Shown here piece after piece: positions 25,710-33,316 of a stretch of DNA of 64,000 nt. The stretch lies in assembly GCA_049334165.1 (NCBI GenBank), contig JBEGHD010000013.1. The stretch is one strand, 5' to 3'. The stretch's first letter is position 1; every line of letters begins with the position of its first letter. The DNA comes from JBEGHD01 sp049334165 (GTDB lineage: Bacteria > Bacteroidota > Bacteroidia > Flavobacteriales_D > Sanyastnellaceae). Below the pieces are notes generated by a model. It did not search any database. It was not told where the DNA came from and worked only from the letters and a program-made list of their open reading frames with translations. Position numbers and translations under genes: made by a program.

Positions 25710-25898
25710 AAAATCCACATCGGAGACATATATTTGAAAAACTAACATTATTGAAATTGGAAACTCACTCGCTGTTGTTAAGGCGGGCCTCAACCGGAAG
25801 CGGTTTCTAAAGTTTTAGAACAGAGGATTACTGATCAACGGTGGAATTTCCAACCATGTCCTAAAGAGTTTTTTCAAAACCACCGATGTGGATTTTTT
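25710..25898 (+). ncRNA. Candidate structured RNA, 6S-like rod (about 190 nt)
   Basis: The ends pair perfectly over 14 bp: AAAATCCACATCGG (25710-25723) with CCGATGTGGATTTT (25883-25896), running into a T-rich tail. Nested inside are TTTGAAAAACT (25733-25743) with AGTTTTTTCAAA (25867-25878), TTGAAATT (25751-25758) with AATTTCCAA (25845-25853), and CGCTGTTG (25770-25777) with CAACGGTG (25836-25843). Between the last two stems is an asymmetric bubble of 11 bases against 1. The apical part holds CCTC/GAGG enclosing AACCG-GAAG-CGGTT and TCTAAAG-TT-TTAGA type hairpins. Size, closed ends, rod shape and terminal U-run fit 6S RNA (a Bacteroidetes form, 6S-Flavo, is known), but identity is inferred from hand folding. 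It lies in a 327-base gene-free interval. Confidence 0.6.
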
Positions 25899-25927
25899 AT
25901 ATCCCTACGCCACCTTTCATTTATCCT

Positions 25928-25935
25928 TACCTTTG
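25928..25935 (+). promoter_or_regulatory. Putative -7 box (TACCTTTG) for a leaderless queE
   Basis: It matches TAnnTTTG and lies eight bases before the queE ATG. Being downstream of the structured RNA's terminator, it implies that queE is transcribed separately. Confidence 0.5.
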
Positions 25936-25943
25936 CGGCCGCA

Positions 25944-26576
25944 ATGAATTCTCCTGCAGAAAATAAAGCCACAAAAACAGGTATGCTGCCCGTTATGGAA
26001 TCCTTCTACACCGTTCAGGGAGAGGGGGCTTACACGGGTGCGGCAGCTTACTTTATCCGTCTTGGCGGCTGCGATGTCGGTTGTTTTTGGTGCGATGTAA
26101 AGGAAAGCTGGGATGCTGATGTTCATCCGAAAATCGAAGTAGATCAATTAGTGAAAGAGGCGAAGGAGTCGGGGACAGAAATCGTGGTAATTACTGGAGG
26201 TGAACCTGCGATGCACAATCTCGATGAGCTGACCAAAAAGCTTCGGGCTGAAGGCTTGAGAACCCACATTGAAACTTCGGGAGCACATAAGCTCACCGGA
26301 GAATGGGATTGGGTTTGTCTGAGTCCTAAGAAATTTAAAGCACCGCTCGAGGAAGTTTACAGTCAAACCCACGAGCTGAAGGTGGTGGTCTACAACAAGC
26401 ATGATTTTCAGTGGGCCGAGGAGCATCGAGAGAAAGTCAACGATTCTTGTGGTCTTTTTTTGCAGCCAGAGTGGGACCGTGCCGATCACGCTGTACCGAT
26501 GATTCTAAATTACCTCAGAGAGCATCCCGAATGGAGAATTTCACTACAGACCCACAAGTACATCGGAGTTCCCTAA
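25944..26576 (+). CDS. queE: 7-carboxy-7-deazaguanine synthase QueE
   Basis: 210 residues. QueE is the radical-SAM enzyme that makes 7-carboxy-7-deazaguanine from carboxytetrahydropterin in the preQ0/queuosine route. The N-terminal signature MESFYTVQGEGAYTGAAAYF is followed by the cluster motif CDVGCFWCD (CxxxCxxC). EIVVITGGEPAMHN is the SAM-contacting GGEP block and ETSGAHKLTG is also conserved. Length is normal for the short class. No queC/queD/queF is in the window. The stop codon overlaps that of the convergent reductase gene by four bases. Confidence 0.94.
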   Translation: MNSPAENKATKTGMLPVMESFYTVQGEGAYTGAAAYFIRLGGCDVGCFWCDVKESWDADVHPKIEVDQLVKEAKESGTEIVVITGGEPAMHNLDELTKKLRAEGLRTHIETSGAHKLTGEWDWVCLSPKKFKAPLEEVYSQTHELKVVVYNKHDFQWAEEHREKVNDSCGLFLQPEWDRADHAVPMILNYLREHPEWRISLQTHKYIGVP

Positions 26577-27658
26577 ATGTCGTCCCAGGAAATTTTGACT
26601 TTCTCGCTAGTTGGGTGTGACTGGCAAGCCAGAATGTAGCCATCTTCTATTTCCTGATCGGTAAGCGCAAAATTGGAATCCATCTTTACTGTTCCTTCTA
26701 CGAGCTTGGCCATGCAGGTAGTGCACACGCCACCGCGGCAAGAGTAAGGTGCATCAGCTCCCTGATCGAGTGCTTCAGTTAATATTGTTCTTCCGTCTGT
26801 ATGTAAAGAGAAGTTCCACTCCTCGTCATCGAGTACTGCTGTGATTTCGGCATCGCCAATAAAACCACTTTTCACTTCGTCCTTGTCTTCTTCTTTGACG
26901 ACTTCAGGATTTTCTTCTCCCGGAGCTTCAAAATATTCAAGATGAATTTTGCCTTTTTCAATTCCGTTGTCGGCCAGTGCATTTTGCACGCTCTTCATCA
27001 TCCCTGCGGGACCGCAGATGAAGTATTCCTTTTCGAGATCGTCACTGCAGAAGTTGATCAGAAGCTCGAGCGTTTTCCCAAAGTCAATCCTTCCGTTAAA
27101 AATAGCCTTGTCACTGCTGCCATCTGTGAGGATGTGGTGAGTTGTCAGTCTTCCTTCGTTCTGTTGGGCAAGCGTGTCAAGCTCATCTTTAAAAATGATT
27201 TGCTCTTTACTGGAGTTTCCGTAAAAAAGCGTCAGCTTGCTTTCCGGCTCATTGCGCAGCACGGCTTTGATAATTGAAAAAATTGGGGTTATTCCACTGC
27301 CGGCAGCAAAAAACACGTAGTGCTTTTTGTTTTTCTCATCGAGGGCAATTGTAAAGTTTCCTTCCGGAGACATTGCCTCGAGTGTGTCACCTTCTTTAAG
27401 CTCCTCAGTGAGAAAAGTAGAGCCTTTCCCTTGATCAACTCGCTTCACAGCCACTCGCAGTTCACTTTCATGAGGAGCGCTACAAAGCGAATAAGAGCGG
27501 TGTAGATCCTCACCATTCACAGGCACTTTAAAAGTGATGTACTGCCCGTGTTTGTAACTGAATTTATCTTCGAGGCCCGATATGTCGAGTTGTATGGAAA
27601 CAGCATCATCTGTTTCACGATTTATTTTAGAAACCTTGAGAGGGAAAAACTTACGCAT
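26573..27658 (-). CDS. PaaE-like ferredoxin-type oxidoreductase (FAD/NAD plus C-terminal 2Fe-2S)
   Basis: 361 residues in three parts: a FAD-binding barrel (about 1-105, HRSYSLCSAP motif), a NAD(P)-binding domain (FFAAGSGITPIFSIIKAVL; YFICGPAGMMKSVQ) and a C-terminal plant-type ferredoxin domain with CRGGVCTTC plus a fourth Cys in ILACQSHP. This arrangement is that of PaaE, the reductase of phenylacetyl-CoA epoxidase, and related reductases. No paaABCD genes are present, so its redox partner is unknown; in Bacteroidota such orphan reductases may serve fatty-acid desaturases or hydroxylases (inference). All cofactor motifs are intact. Confidence 0.9.
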   Translation of the reverse strand: MRKFFPLKVSKINRETDDAVSIQLDISGLEDKFSYKHGQYITFKVPVNGEDLHRSYSLCSAPHESELRVAVKRVDQGKGSTFLTEELKEGDTLEAMSPEGNFTIALDEKNKKHYVFFAAGSGITPIFSIIKAVLRNEPESKLTLFYGNSSKEQIIFKDELDTLAQQNEGRLTTHHILTDGSSDKAIFNGRIDFGKTLELLINFCSDDLEKEYFICGPAGMMKSVQNALADNGIEKGKIHLEYFEAPGEENPEVVKEEDKDEVKSGFIGDAEITAVLDDEEWNFSLHTDGRTILTEALDQGADAPYSCRGGVCTTCMAKLVEGTVKMDSNFALTDQEIEDGYILACQSHPTSEKVKISWDDI

Positions 27659-27733
27659 ACTTTTAATTTGATTCTTTAGGTACTGCCAACAAAGTCCGCA
27701 AAGATAGGTTTATGAAACGACCTGAAAAATCAA

Positions 27734-28213
27734 TTACTTCTCGAGCCATTCTTCGGGATTCACCACGCCAGTTTGCTTTTGTAGTAGTTCCCCGTTTTCA
27801 GAGAAGAGAAAAGATGTTGGGATGGTATAAATTCCCTGATCGTTTAAGCTGCCTGTCAGTTTGTAAACTGGAAAGGTCAAACCGAATTTTTGACGAACAG
27901 CATTAATTTTTTGCCATGAGTCGTCTGTGAGAGCAACAAAATTAGTTTGCTCTTGATCTCGTTTCGACCAGCTCCTCTGAAGGTCCGGCATTTCATTCAT
28001 GCACGGTCCACACCACGAGGCGTAAAAGTTTACAAAGGTGGTTTTGCCTTCGAAATCTCCCAGACTTAGCGTGTCGCCTTGAATATTGGTGAAAGTAACT
28101 TCAAAAGTTTCTATTTCTGGTGCTACTCTGTAGCGCAAGATGTAGAAAACAAGCCATCCAGCGAATGCCACAAGAAGAACATAGCTAAAGGTATTTTTCT
28201 TTTTATTGGCCAA
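27734..28213 (-). CDS. TlpA/ResA-like membrane-anchored thioredoxin
   Basis: 159 residues with one N-terminal membrane segment (about 9-25) and a periplasmic thioredoxin domain containing FVNFYASWCGPCMNEMPDL, with the redox CxxC in WCGPC, and a cis-Pro loop near YTIPTSFLFSENGELL. TlpA-like proteins reduce periplasmic disulfides, for example during cytochrome c maturation; the target here is not shown. The start appears to be a TTG at 28213, overlapping the preceding gene by 11 bases, because no nearby ATG is in frame. Its coupling with the DUF4412-like secreted protein suggests a shared function. Confidence 0.87.
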   Translation of the reverse strand: MANKKKNTFSYVLLVAFAGWLVFYILRYRVAPEIETFEVTFTNIQGDTLSLGDFEGKTTFVNFYASWCGPCMNEMPDLQRSWSKRDQEQTNFVALTDDSWQKINAVRQKFGLTFPVYKLTGSLNDQGIYTIPTSFLFSENGELLQKQTGVVNPEEWLEK

Positions 28214-28862
28214 GTCCCATGAATGATTGTTGCATCTCTTCGCGAGTCATAATTTTATACTCAGCAGGGATATCAAATAATTGGTCATCAACTGGCTGCT
28301 CTTCAATAGTTACAGCTTTCAGCTCCATGCTCACACTGTTGCTTGAGGTTTCCTGATAAAAGAGAGGAAATCCTTTAAGCGCGATGAATTTGTCTCCTGG
28401 GTTTTCGAAGAGAGTGGTGTAGAAAACGGTCAGCTTTTTCCCATTAGTGGCGTCTGTCACAATCGCTTTTTCACACTCGATTCCTGCAAAAGTTTTGGTT
28501 TCTTCAACATAGTCGATTCGTTGATCTTTCATGTTCTCCACTTTCATCTGATAGTCTTCACGTGGAATTTGCAAAGCAATTTTTTGCCCGAGCATGTCCA
28601 TCAGCATAAAAACCTGTTCGTTTTCCTGATCAGTGATGACAATTTGTTTTCCGAAGGCTGTAGTTTGTTCCATTCGGATTTTGGATCCTTTGAAATAAAC
28701 TGAAGCCTGTTGTGGCAGTGAGCTTTCATAGGTTTTGAGTTCTGGCGAAAGCTCGTTGTATTTGACATCGAAAGTAATGAGTCCTTCAAATGGCTTCTGG
28801 CAGATTCCCACAGTAGTGAAAACCACTGCCATTAGCAGGGTGAGAGATTTTAGAGCGTGCAT
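28203..28862 (-). CDS. Secreted DUF4412-like protein
   Basis: 219 residues with a signal peptide (MHALKSLTLLMAVVFTTVGI, cleavage near CQ). The mature part is beta-rich (FEGLITFDVKYNELSP; VYFKGSKIRMEQTTAFGKQIVITDQENEQVFMLMDMLGQK; AGIECEKAIVTDATNGKKLTVFYT), a pattern seen in DUF4412/GLPGLI-type periplasmic proteins of Bacteroidota. Its role is unknown. It overlaps the TlpA-like gene by 11 bases and follows the E1 gene in the same direction by 17 bases, so the three may be co-transcribed. Confidence 0.75.
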   Translation of the reverse strand: MHALKSLTLLMAVVFTTVGICQKPFEGLITFDVKYNELSPELKTYESSLPQQASVYFKGSKIRMEQTTAFGKQIVITDQENEQVFMLMDMLGQKIALQIPREDYQMKVENMKDQRIDYVEETKTFAGIECEKAIVTDATNGKKLTVFYTTLFENPGDKFIALKGFPLFYQETSSNSVSMELKAVTIEEQPVDDQLFDIPAEYKIMTREEMQQSFMGLGQ

Positions 28863-28879
28863 GTTGTTTGGTTTTTATT

Positions 28880-30958
28880 TCAATACGCTAACAGTGTTTT
28901 CATTTTTTCCGCCACTTTTTGGGCGTTAGGAATCATAGTAGTTTCGAGGATAGAATTTAGGGGTATGGCAGGAGTGTTCACCGCTCCAATCACCTTCACA
29001 GGTGCATCGAGCGATTCAAAACAGTTGTCGGCAATCAGACCGGCAATCGATTGCGCGAAGGTGTTACCTTCAGGCTCTTCGGTTACCACGAGGCATTTGC
29101 CACATTTTTTTACCGCTGTGTAAATGGCTTCTTCATCGAGCGGTGCGATGGTTCTCAAGTCGAGGATTTCAATATTTTCATCAAATTCTTTGGCTGCTTC
29201 CAGCGCCCAGTAAACGCCCATTCCGTAGGTGATCACTGCGATGCTGTTGCGCGTGTTTTTGGCACTGAGTTCTGTACGGGCTTTCCCAAAAGGAATCACA
29301 TAATCTTCTGAAGGCTCAATGGTTTTGGCCTTTTCAGTTCCTTTGATTTTCGACCAGTAGAGTCCTTTGTGCTCTAGCATCACCACTGGGTTTGGGTCGT
29401 AGAAAGCAGACTTCATCAGTCCTTTCATGTCGGCTCCGTTGCTCGGGTAGGCGATCTTAATTCCTCGGATGTTTGCCAGCACCGACTCAACACTCGAAGA
29501 GTGGTAAGGGCCTCCGCTTCCGTATGCACCAATTGGCACACGGATAACAGCGTTTACAGGCCACTTCCCGTTAGAGAGGTAGTAGCTGCGGCTCACTTCC
29601 GTGAAAAGCTGATTGAGCCCTGGCCAAATGTAATCGGCAAACTGAACTTCAACGATCGGCTTGCAGCCAGCGGCAGACATTCCCACGGTGCTTCCAATGA
29701 TGAAAGCTTCCTGAATGGGTGTATTAAAAACGCGCTCGTCTCCAAATTTTTGAGCCAGAGTAGCTGCTTCACGAAACACTCCACCGAGACGGCCACCCAC
29801 ATCCTGACCGTAGAGCAAGCTTTCGGGGTTGTTTTTCAATATCTCCTGAACGGCAAAAAGCGCACAATCGACCATTAGGGTTGGGTCCTTGTCTTTTGGC
29901 GCTCTTTCGCCTTTTTCTTCGGTGATCGAAGTGGGAGCGAAATCGAAAGTTGTTAGATCCTCTGGCCTTGGATCTTCCGCAGCGGTAGCTTTTTCGTAAT
30001 CTTCGGCTACGTGCTTTTCCGATTGCTCTTCAATTTCTTTTAGTTGCGACTCTTCAAAGCCGAGGCTCAAAAGTGCATCTCTAAACTTGGGCAGTGGGTC
30101 GCGTTTGGCTGCTTCTTCGAGATCGTCTCTGTACCATTCCTTTCGAACACCTGAAGTGTGGTGTCCAAGCAGTGGCACTTTTGCGTGAACCAAAAACGGT
30201 CTGCGCTCTTTGCGCACTGTGTCCATCACTTCGTTAAGCAAGTTGTAGCAAGCTTCAAAGTCGTTTCCTTCTACAGTTCTGGATTCGATTCCCGGGAAAC
30301 CTTTCACGAAATCGGTAGCATCGCCAAATCGAATTTCTTCGGCATTTGCAGAAATATCCCATTCGTTGTCCTGTACAAAGTAGATGATCGGCAATTGCTT
30401 GAGCGCTGCCATGTGAAGAGCTTCAGAAACTTCACCTTCGGTCATGGCTGCATCGCCAATAGAGCAGACAATAACAGGTTTTTCAGATTCATTTTCAGGA
30501 ATACCTTGCTGTTCTCTAAACTGAACGCCCATGGCAACACCGGTAGTAGGGATGGCCTGCATTCCAGTAGCTGACGACTGATGCGGAATTTTCGGCATGT
30601 CATCTCTTCGAAGGCTGGGGTGGCTGTAATAAGTTCTTCCACCGGAAAACGGATCGTCTCTTTTAGCCAAAAGTTGCAACATCAATTCGTAAGGAGTCAT
30701 TCCAATACCCAGCAAAATGCTGTCATCGCGATAATAGGGCGCAACGAAATCGCACGCCTTTAGCTGCATACCCAAAGCAAGCTGCACAGCCTCGTGACCA
30801 CGAGAAGTGGCATGGACGTACTTCGAAGTGATTTTCGAATTGGCCTCGTAGAGGTCGGTCATGCTTTTGGCGGTGGTCATCAACTCGTAGGCTCTCTGCA
30901 GAGTCTCTTTGTCGATAGTTGATTTTGTTTTCTTTATTTCCTCCTGTGCTGTTGCCAT
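28880..30958 (-). CDS. Fused alpha/beta E1 subunit of a 2-oxoacid dehydrogenase (branched-chain type)
   Basis: 692 residues joining the thiamine-diphosphate E1 alpha and beta chains. The alpha half (about 1-330) has RGHEAVQLALGMQL, the ThDP/Mg region GDAAMTEGEVSEALHMAAL with downstream QDNEWDIS, and HTSGVRKEWY. The beta half (about 365-692) has YGQDVGGRLGGVFREA, FNTPIQEAFIIGSTVGM, QFADYIWPGLNQLF and GAYGSGGPYHSSSVE. It decarboxylates 2-oxoacids, probably branched-chain ones, and passes the acyl group to a lipoyl E2 encoded elsewhere. Such fusions are common in Bacteroidota. Branched-chain oxidation would supply or consume the iso-fatty-acid precursors typical of the phylum (inference). Confidence 0.92.
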   Translation of the reverse strand: MATAQEEIKKTKSTIDKETLQRAYELMTTAKSMTDLYEANSKITSKYVHATSRGHEAVQLALGMQLKACDFVAPYYRDDSILLGIGMTPYELMLQLLAKRDDPFSGGRTYYSHPSLRRDDMPKIPHQSSATGMQAIPTTGVAMGVQFREQQGIPENESEKPVIVCSIGDAAMTEGEVSEALHMAALKQLPIIYFVQDNEWDISANAEEIRFGDATDFVKGFPGIESRTVEGNDFEACYNLLNEVMDTVRKERRPFLVHAKVPLLGHHTSGVRKEWYRDDLEEAAKRDPLPKFRDALLSLGFEESQLKEIEEQSEKHVAEDYEKATAAEDPRPEDLTTFDFAPTSITEEKGERAPKDKDPTLMVDCALFAVQEILKNNPESLLYGQDVGGRLGGVFREAATLAQKFGDERVFNTPIQEAFIIGSTVGMSAAGCKPIVEVQFADYIWPGLNQLFTEVSRSYYLSNGKWPVNAVIRVPIGAYGSGGPYHSSSVESVLANIRGIKIAYPSNGADMKGLMKSAFYDPNPVVMLEHKGLYWSKIKGTEKAKTIEPSEDYVIPFGKARTELSAKNTRNSIAVITYGMGVYWALEAAKEFDENIEILDLRTIAPLDEEAIYTAVKKCGKCLVVTEEPEGNTFAQSIAGLIADNCFESLDAPVKVIGAVNTPAIPLNSILETTMIPNAQKVAEKMKTLLAY

Positions 30959-31054
30959 TTTGACTAAAACTTAATAGTTGACGAATTTACAAATTTACAA
31001 CTCCGAGCCGGGCTGGTAAAATCCCACAGTGTTATAGGAATTGAGCCGAACGGA

Positions 31055-31117
31055 AGTAGGTGATTTGCATACATCTGTAAGAATACTCCTACTGGCAAAA
31101 TGTTTTTGTTCTTACAG
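31055..31117. promoter_or_regulatory. Inverted repeats in the E1 leader / noncoding interval
   Basis: CTGTAAGAA (31075-31083) and TTCTTACAG (31109-31117) are a perfect 9-bp inverted repeat. A competing pair is AGTAGG (31055-31060) with CCTACT (31088-31093). On the minus strand this lies in the untranslated leader of the E1 gene, so mutually exclusive hairpins are possible. Confidence 0.35.
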
Positions 31118-31137
31118 GCTGTGAGAAGGTGTTGTAC

Positions 31138-31145
31138 TAGATTTG
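31138..31145 (+). promoter_or_regulatory. Putative -7 box (TAGATTTG) for candidate sRNA A
   Basis: It matches TAnnTTTG; transcription starting a few bases downstream would give an RNA of about 110 nt ending at the terminator at 31228-31257. Confidence 0.4.
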
Positions 31146-31149
31146 AAGA

Positions 31150-31260
31150 GTAGAATATTTTCTCATAGTAATAAAGCAAGAATCGCACATAGCGATCAAG
31201 GTAGTTAAGTAATTATTTGGTTAAGGGAAAAAGGCTCTGAAGCGTCAGGGCCTTTTTCTT
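31150..31260 (+). ncRNA. Candidate small RNA A (GGTTAAGG family)
   Basis: Noncoding DNA containing the hairpin ATCGC-ACATA-GCGAT, then a box at 31202-31227 ending TTTGGTTAAGGG, then a 13-bp terminator stem (AAAAAGGCTCTGA / TCAGGGCCTTTTT, 31228-31257). The box and the arrangement recur at two other loci (44356-44411 and 44736-44799). Boundaries are estimated from the -7 box and terminator. It could alternatively be a leader of dapF, which starts 35 bases after the terminator. Confidence 0.5.
31228..31260 (+). terminator. Intrinsic terminator of candidate sRNA A
   Basis: Thirteen-base stem with one G-T pair and loop AGCG, followed by T-rich sequence; placed just before dapF. Confidence 0.7.
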
Positions 31261-31266
31261 TTGCCC

Positions 31267-31274
31267 TACATTTG
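31267..31274 (+). promoter_or_regulatory. Putative -7 box (TACATTTG) for dapF
   Basis: It matches TAnnTTTG, 18 bases before the dapF ATG and downstream of the sRNA A terminator. Confidence 0.45.
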
Positions 31275-31292
31275 GCTCAAATTTGCACTTCC

Positions 31293-32069
31293 ATGGAGCT
31301 AAATTTTTACAAGTATCACGGAACGGGAAACGACTTTATTCTGGTCGATGACCGCAGAAATAATTTCACCTCAATCGATCTCCGAACAATCCAGAAGCTC
31401 TGCGAAAGGCGCTTTGGAATTGGTAGTGACGGAATCATTTTTATTCGAGAATGTGACGATGCCGACTTCGAAATGGATTTTTACAATCCCGATGGCAGCA
31501 AGAGTTTTTGTGGAAACGGGAGTCGCTGTGCTGTGAGCTTTGCCAACCGGCTTGGGATGATTTCTGAAGCTTGCACTTTTCGCGCGGTAGATGGCATGCA
31601 CGAAGCGAAACTGGTTGGAGAAAGGGTGAGCGTAAAAATGCGGGACGTAGAAGAAGTGGAAGTGGGAATTGACCACCATTTTATCGACACCGGTTCTCCG
31701 CATTATATAGTTTATCGCGATGACATAAACTCGATCGATCTGGTGAAAGAGGCGAGAATAATCCGCTACGGTGAGCGATTTGCAGAAGAAGGCACCAACG
31801 TGAATTTAGTGAAGGAAACTTCGGAGGGGGTCTTTGTGAGAACCTACGAAAGAGGAGTGGAGGACGAGACCTATTCTTGCGGAACTGGAGTGACGGCTGT
31901 TGCTTTGAGTTATGGTCTGCTTCATCCGGAAGCAAATCACGTGAATATTGAAACCAAAGGTGGCAAACTGGAGGTTAGTTTTAGGTCGGCTGGTGAAAAC
32001 AGATTTTCAGATATTTGGCTCACCGGACCTGCAAAGCGCGTTTTTACCGGAAAAATAGAAATCGATTAG
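31293..32069 (+). CDS. dapF: Diaminopimelate epimerase
   Basis: 258 residues from the ATG at 31293 (MELNFYKYHGTGNDFILVDD); the TTG at 31272 lies inside the promoter box. DapF interconverts LL- and meso-diaminopimelate for lysine and peptidoglycan synthesis. Both catalytic cysteines are visible, in GSKSFCGNGSRC and in ETYSCGTGVTAVALSY. The conserved HFIDTGSPHYI and RFAEEGTNVNLV blocks are present. The next gene begins on the base after the stop, implying co-transcription. Confidence 0.96.
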   Translation: MELNFYKYHGTGNDFILVDDRRNNFTSIDLRTIQKLCERRFGIGSDGIIFIRECDDADFEMDFYNPDGSKSFCGNGSRCAVSFANRLGMISEACTFRAVDGMHEAKLVGERVSVKMRDVEEVEVGIDHHFIDTGSPHYIVYRDDINSIDLVKEARIIRYGERFAEEGTNVNLVKETSEGVFVRTYERGVEDETYSCGTGVTAVALSYGLLHPEANHVNIETKGGKLEVSFRSAGENRFSDIWLTGPAKRVFTGKIEID

Positions 32070-33236
32070 ATGAAGTCTTTCTTTCTCAGCCTCAGTTTTA
32101 TTCTCGTTTTCCTTTTTGGTGCCAACTCAGGCAAAGCTTTTACCGATCTTTCTCCGGAGGTCCAGATCAGTTTGCTAACCTGTTCTCCGGGTTCTGATCT
32201 CTATTCGGTTTTTGGTCACAGTGCAATTCGCGTGAAAGACCCGATCAACAAAATCGACTCGGTTTACAACTACGGAACTTTCGATTTTAACACAGAAAAT
32301 TTTTACCTGAAATTTTCCCGGGGAAAACTCGATTACACGCTTTCGCGCCAGCCCTTTGCATGGTTTCAGTACACCTACATCGAAGAGAAAAGAGCTATTC
32401 GTGAGCAAATTCTGGATCTTACACTGGAAGAAAAACAGGCTTTTTACGATGTGCTGGAAACAAACCACCTGCCTGGGAACAGAAACTACAAGTATCATTT
32501 TTTCTTCGACAACTGCGCTACAAAAATTCGCGACAAGCTGAAGGAAACACTTGGCGACAAGCTCGCTTACCAGCACCCGGTAGACACGTCAAGAACATTC
32601 AGGGAAATGATTCAGCTCTACCTGAACGACATGCCGTGGAGCGATTTTGGTATTGACATCGCTCTCGGATTGCCATGTGACGATGAGCTGCAACCTGGCG
32701 ATGGAATGTTTTTGCCGGATGGACTTTACCTCGAGTTCAAGCACGCTACAGTTGATGGAAAACCGCTTGTGAGTTCCGACAAAGAGATTCTCCCGGCAGA
32801 ACCTCAGCCTCCGTCAGACTCGTTGATGACACCGAGTTTTGTACTGTGGGTTTTGTTCGGGGTCTCAGTTTTACTTTCACTTTTCAGCTTTGTGAGAAAA
32901 AAGCGCCTGCTCTGGCTCGACCGTCTATGGATGGTAGTCAGCGGGCTGATCGGTCTGATGGTTTTCTTGCTTTGGTTTGCCACTGACCACACTACCACTG
33001 CAGACAATTTCAATCTGCTTTGGGCAATTCCATTGAATCTGATTTTCGTTTTCCTCACTCGGAAATCGAACAAGGGAGTTGTCAGAAAATATTTTCAATT
33101 CCAGACCATTTTATTGCTGCTGGTGCTAGTGCTTTGGTCTGTCATTCCACAGTCTTATCACGTTGCATTTATCCCGCTGATTTTGATTTTTGCCCTTTCG
33201 AGCTTCCGTTTGGGTTGGGTGAGTCGAAATCTTTAG
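32070..33236 (+). CDS. DUF4105 / Lnb-type N-terminal domain membrane protein
   Basis: 388 residues. A signal peptide (about 1-24) is followed by a periplasmic domain containing LTCSPGSDLYSVFGHSAIRV and NYKYHFFFDNCATKIRD. This is the His/Cys signature of PF13387 (DUF4105), a papain-like fold assigned to lipoprotein N-acyltransferase Lnb. Five membrane helices follow after about residue 250. If it acts as Lnb does, it would add the third acyl chain to lipoproteins, which fits a lipoprotein-rich phylum lacking classical Lnt in many members (knowledge plus inference). It starts immediately after dapF, with no gap. Confidence 0.8.
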   Translation: MKSFFLSLSFILVFLFGANSGKAFTDLSPEVQISLLTCSPGSDLYSVFGHSAIRVKDPINKIDSVYNYGTFDFNTENFYLKFSRGKLDYTLSRQPFAWFQYTYIEEKRAIREQILDLTLEEKQAFYDVLETNHLPGNRNYKYHFFFDNCATKIRDKLKETLGDKLAYQHPVDTSRTFREMIQLYLNDMPWSDFGIDIALGLPCDDELQPGDGMFLPDGLYLEFKHATVDGKPLVSSDKEILPAEPQPPSDSLMTPSFVLWVLFGVSVLLSLFSFVRKKRLLWLDRLWMVVSGLIGLMVFLLWFATDHTTTADNFNLLWAIPLNLIFVFLTRKSNKGVVRKYFQFQTILLLLVLVLWSVIPQSYHVAFIPLILIFALSSFRLGWVSRNL

Positions 33237-33285
33237 CTAAGAGTTTTCTTAATCTAGTTCAAGTGCTTTTGGAGTATTCCGGGTG

Positions 33286-33293
33286 TAATTTTG
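33286..33293 (+). promoter_or_regulatory. Putative -7 box (TAATTTTG) for the YceI gene
   Basis: It matches TAnnTTTG, 23 bases before the ATG at 33317, in the short gap after the Lnb-like gene. Confidence 0.45.
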
Positions 33294-33316
33294 GTCAAAC
33301 AAAAAAATTAAAAACC

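Noticed and set aside
25710..25943. preQ1 riboswitch upstream of queE
   Set aside because: The structured element is far larger than preQ1 aptamers, ends in its own T-run, and a -7 box sits between it and queE.
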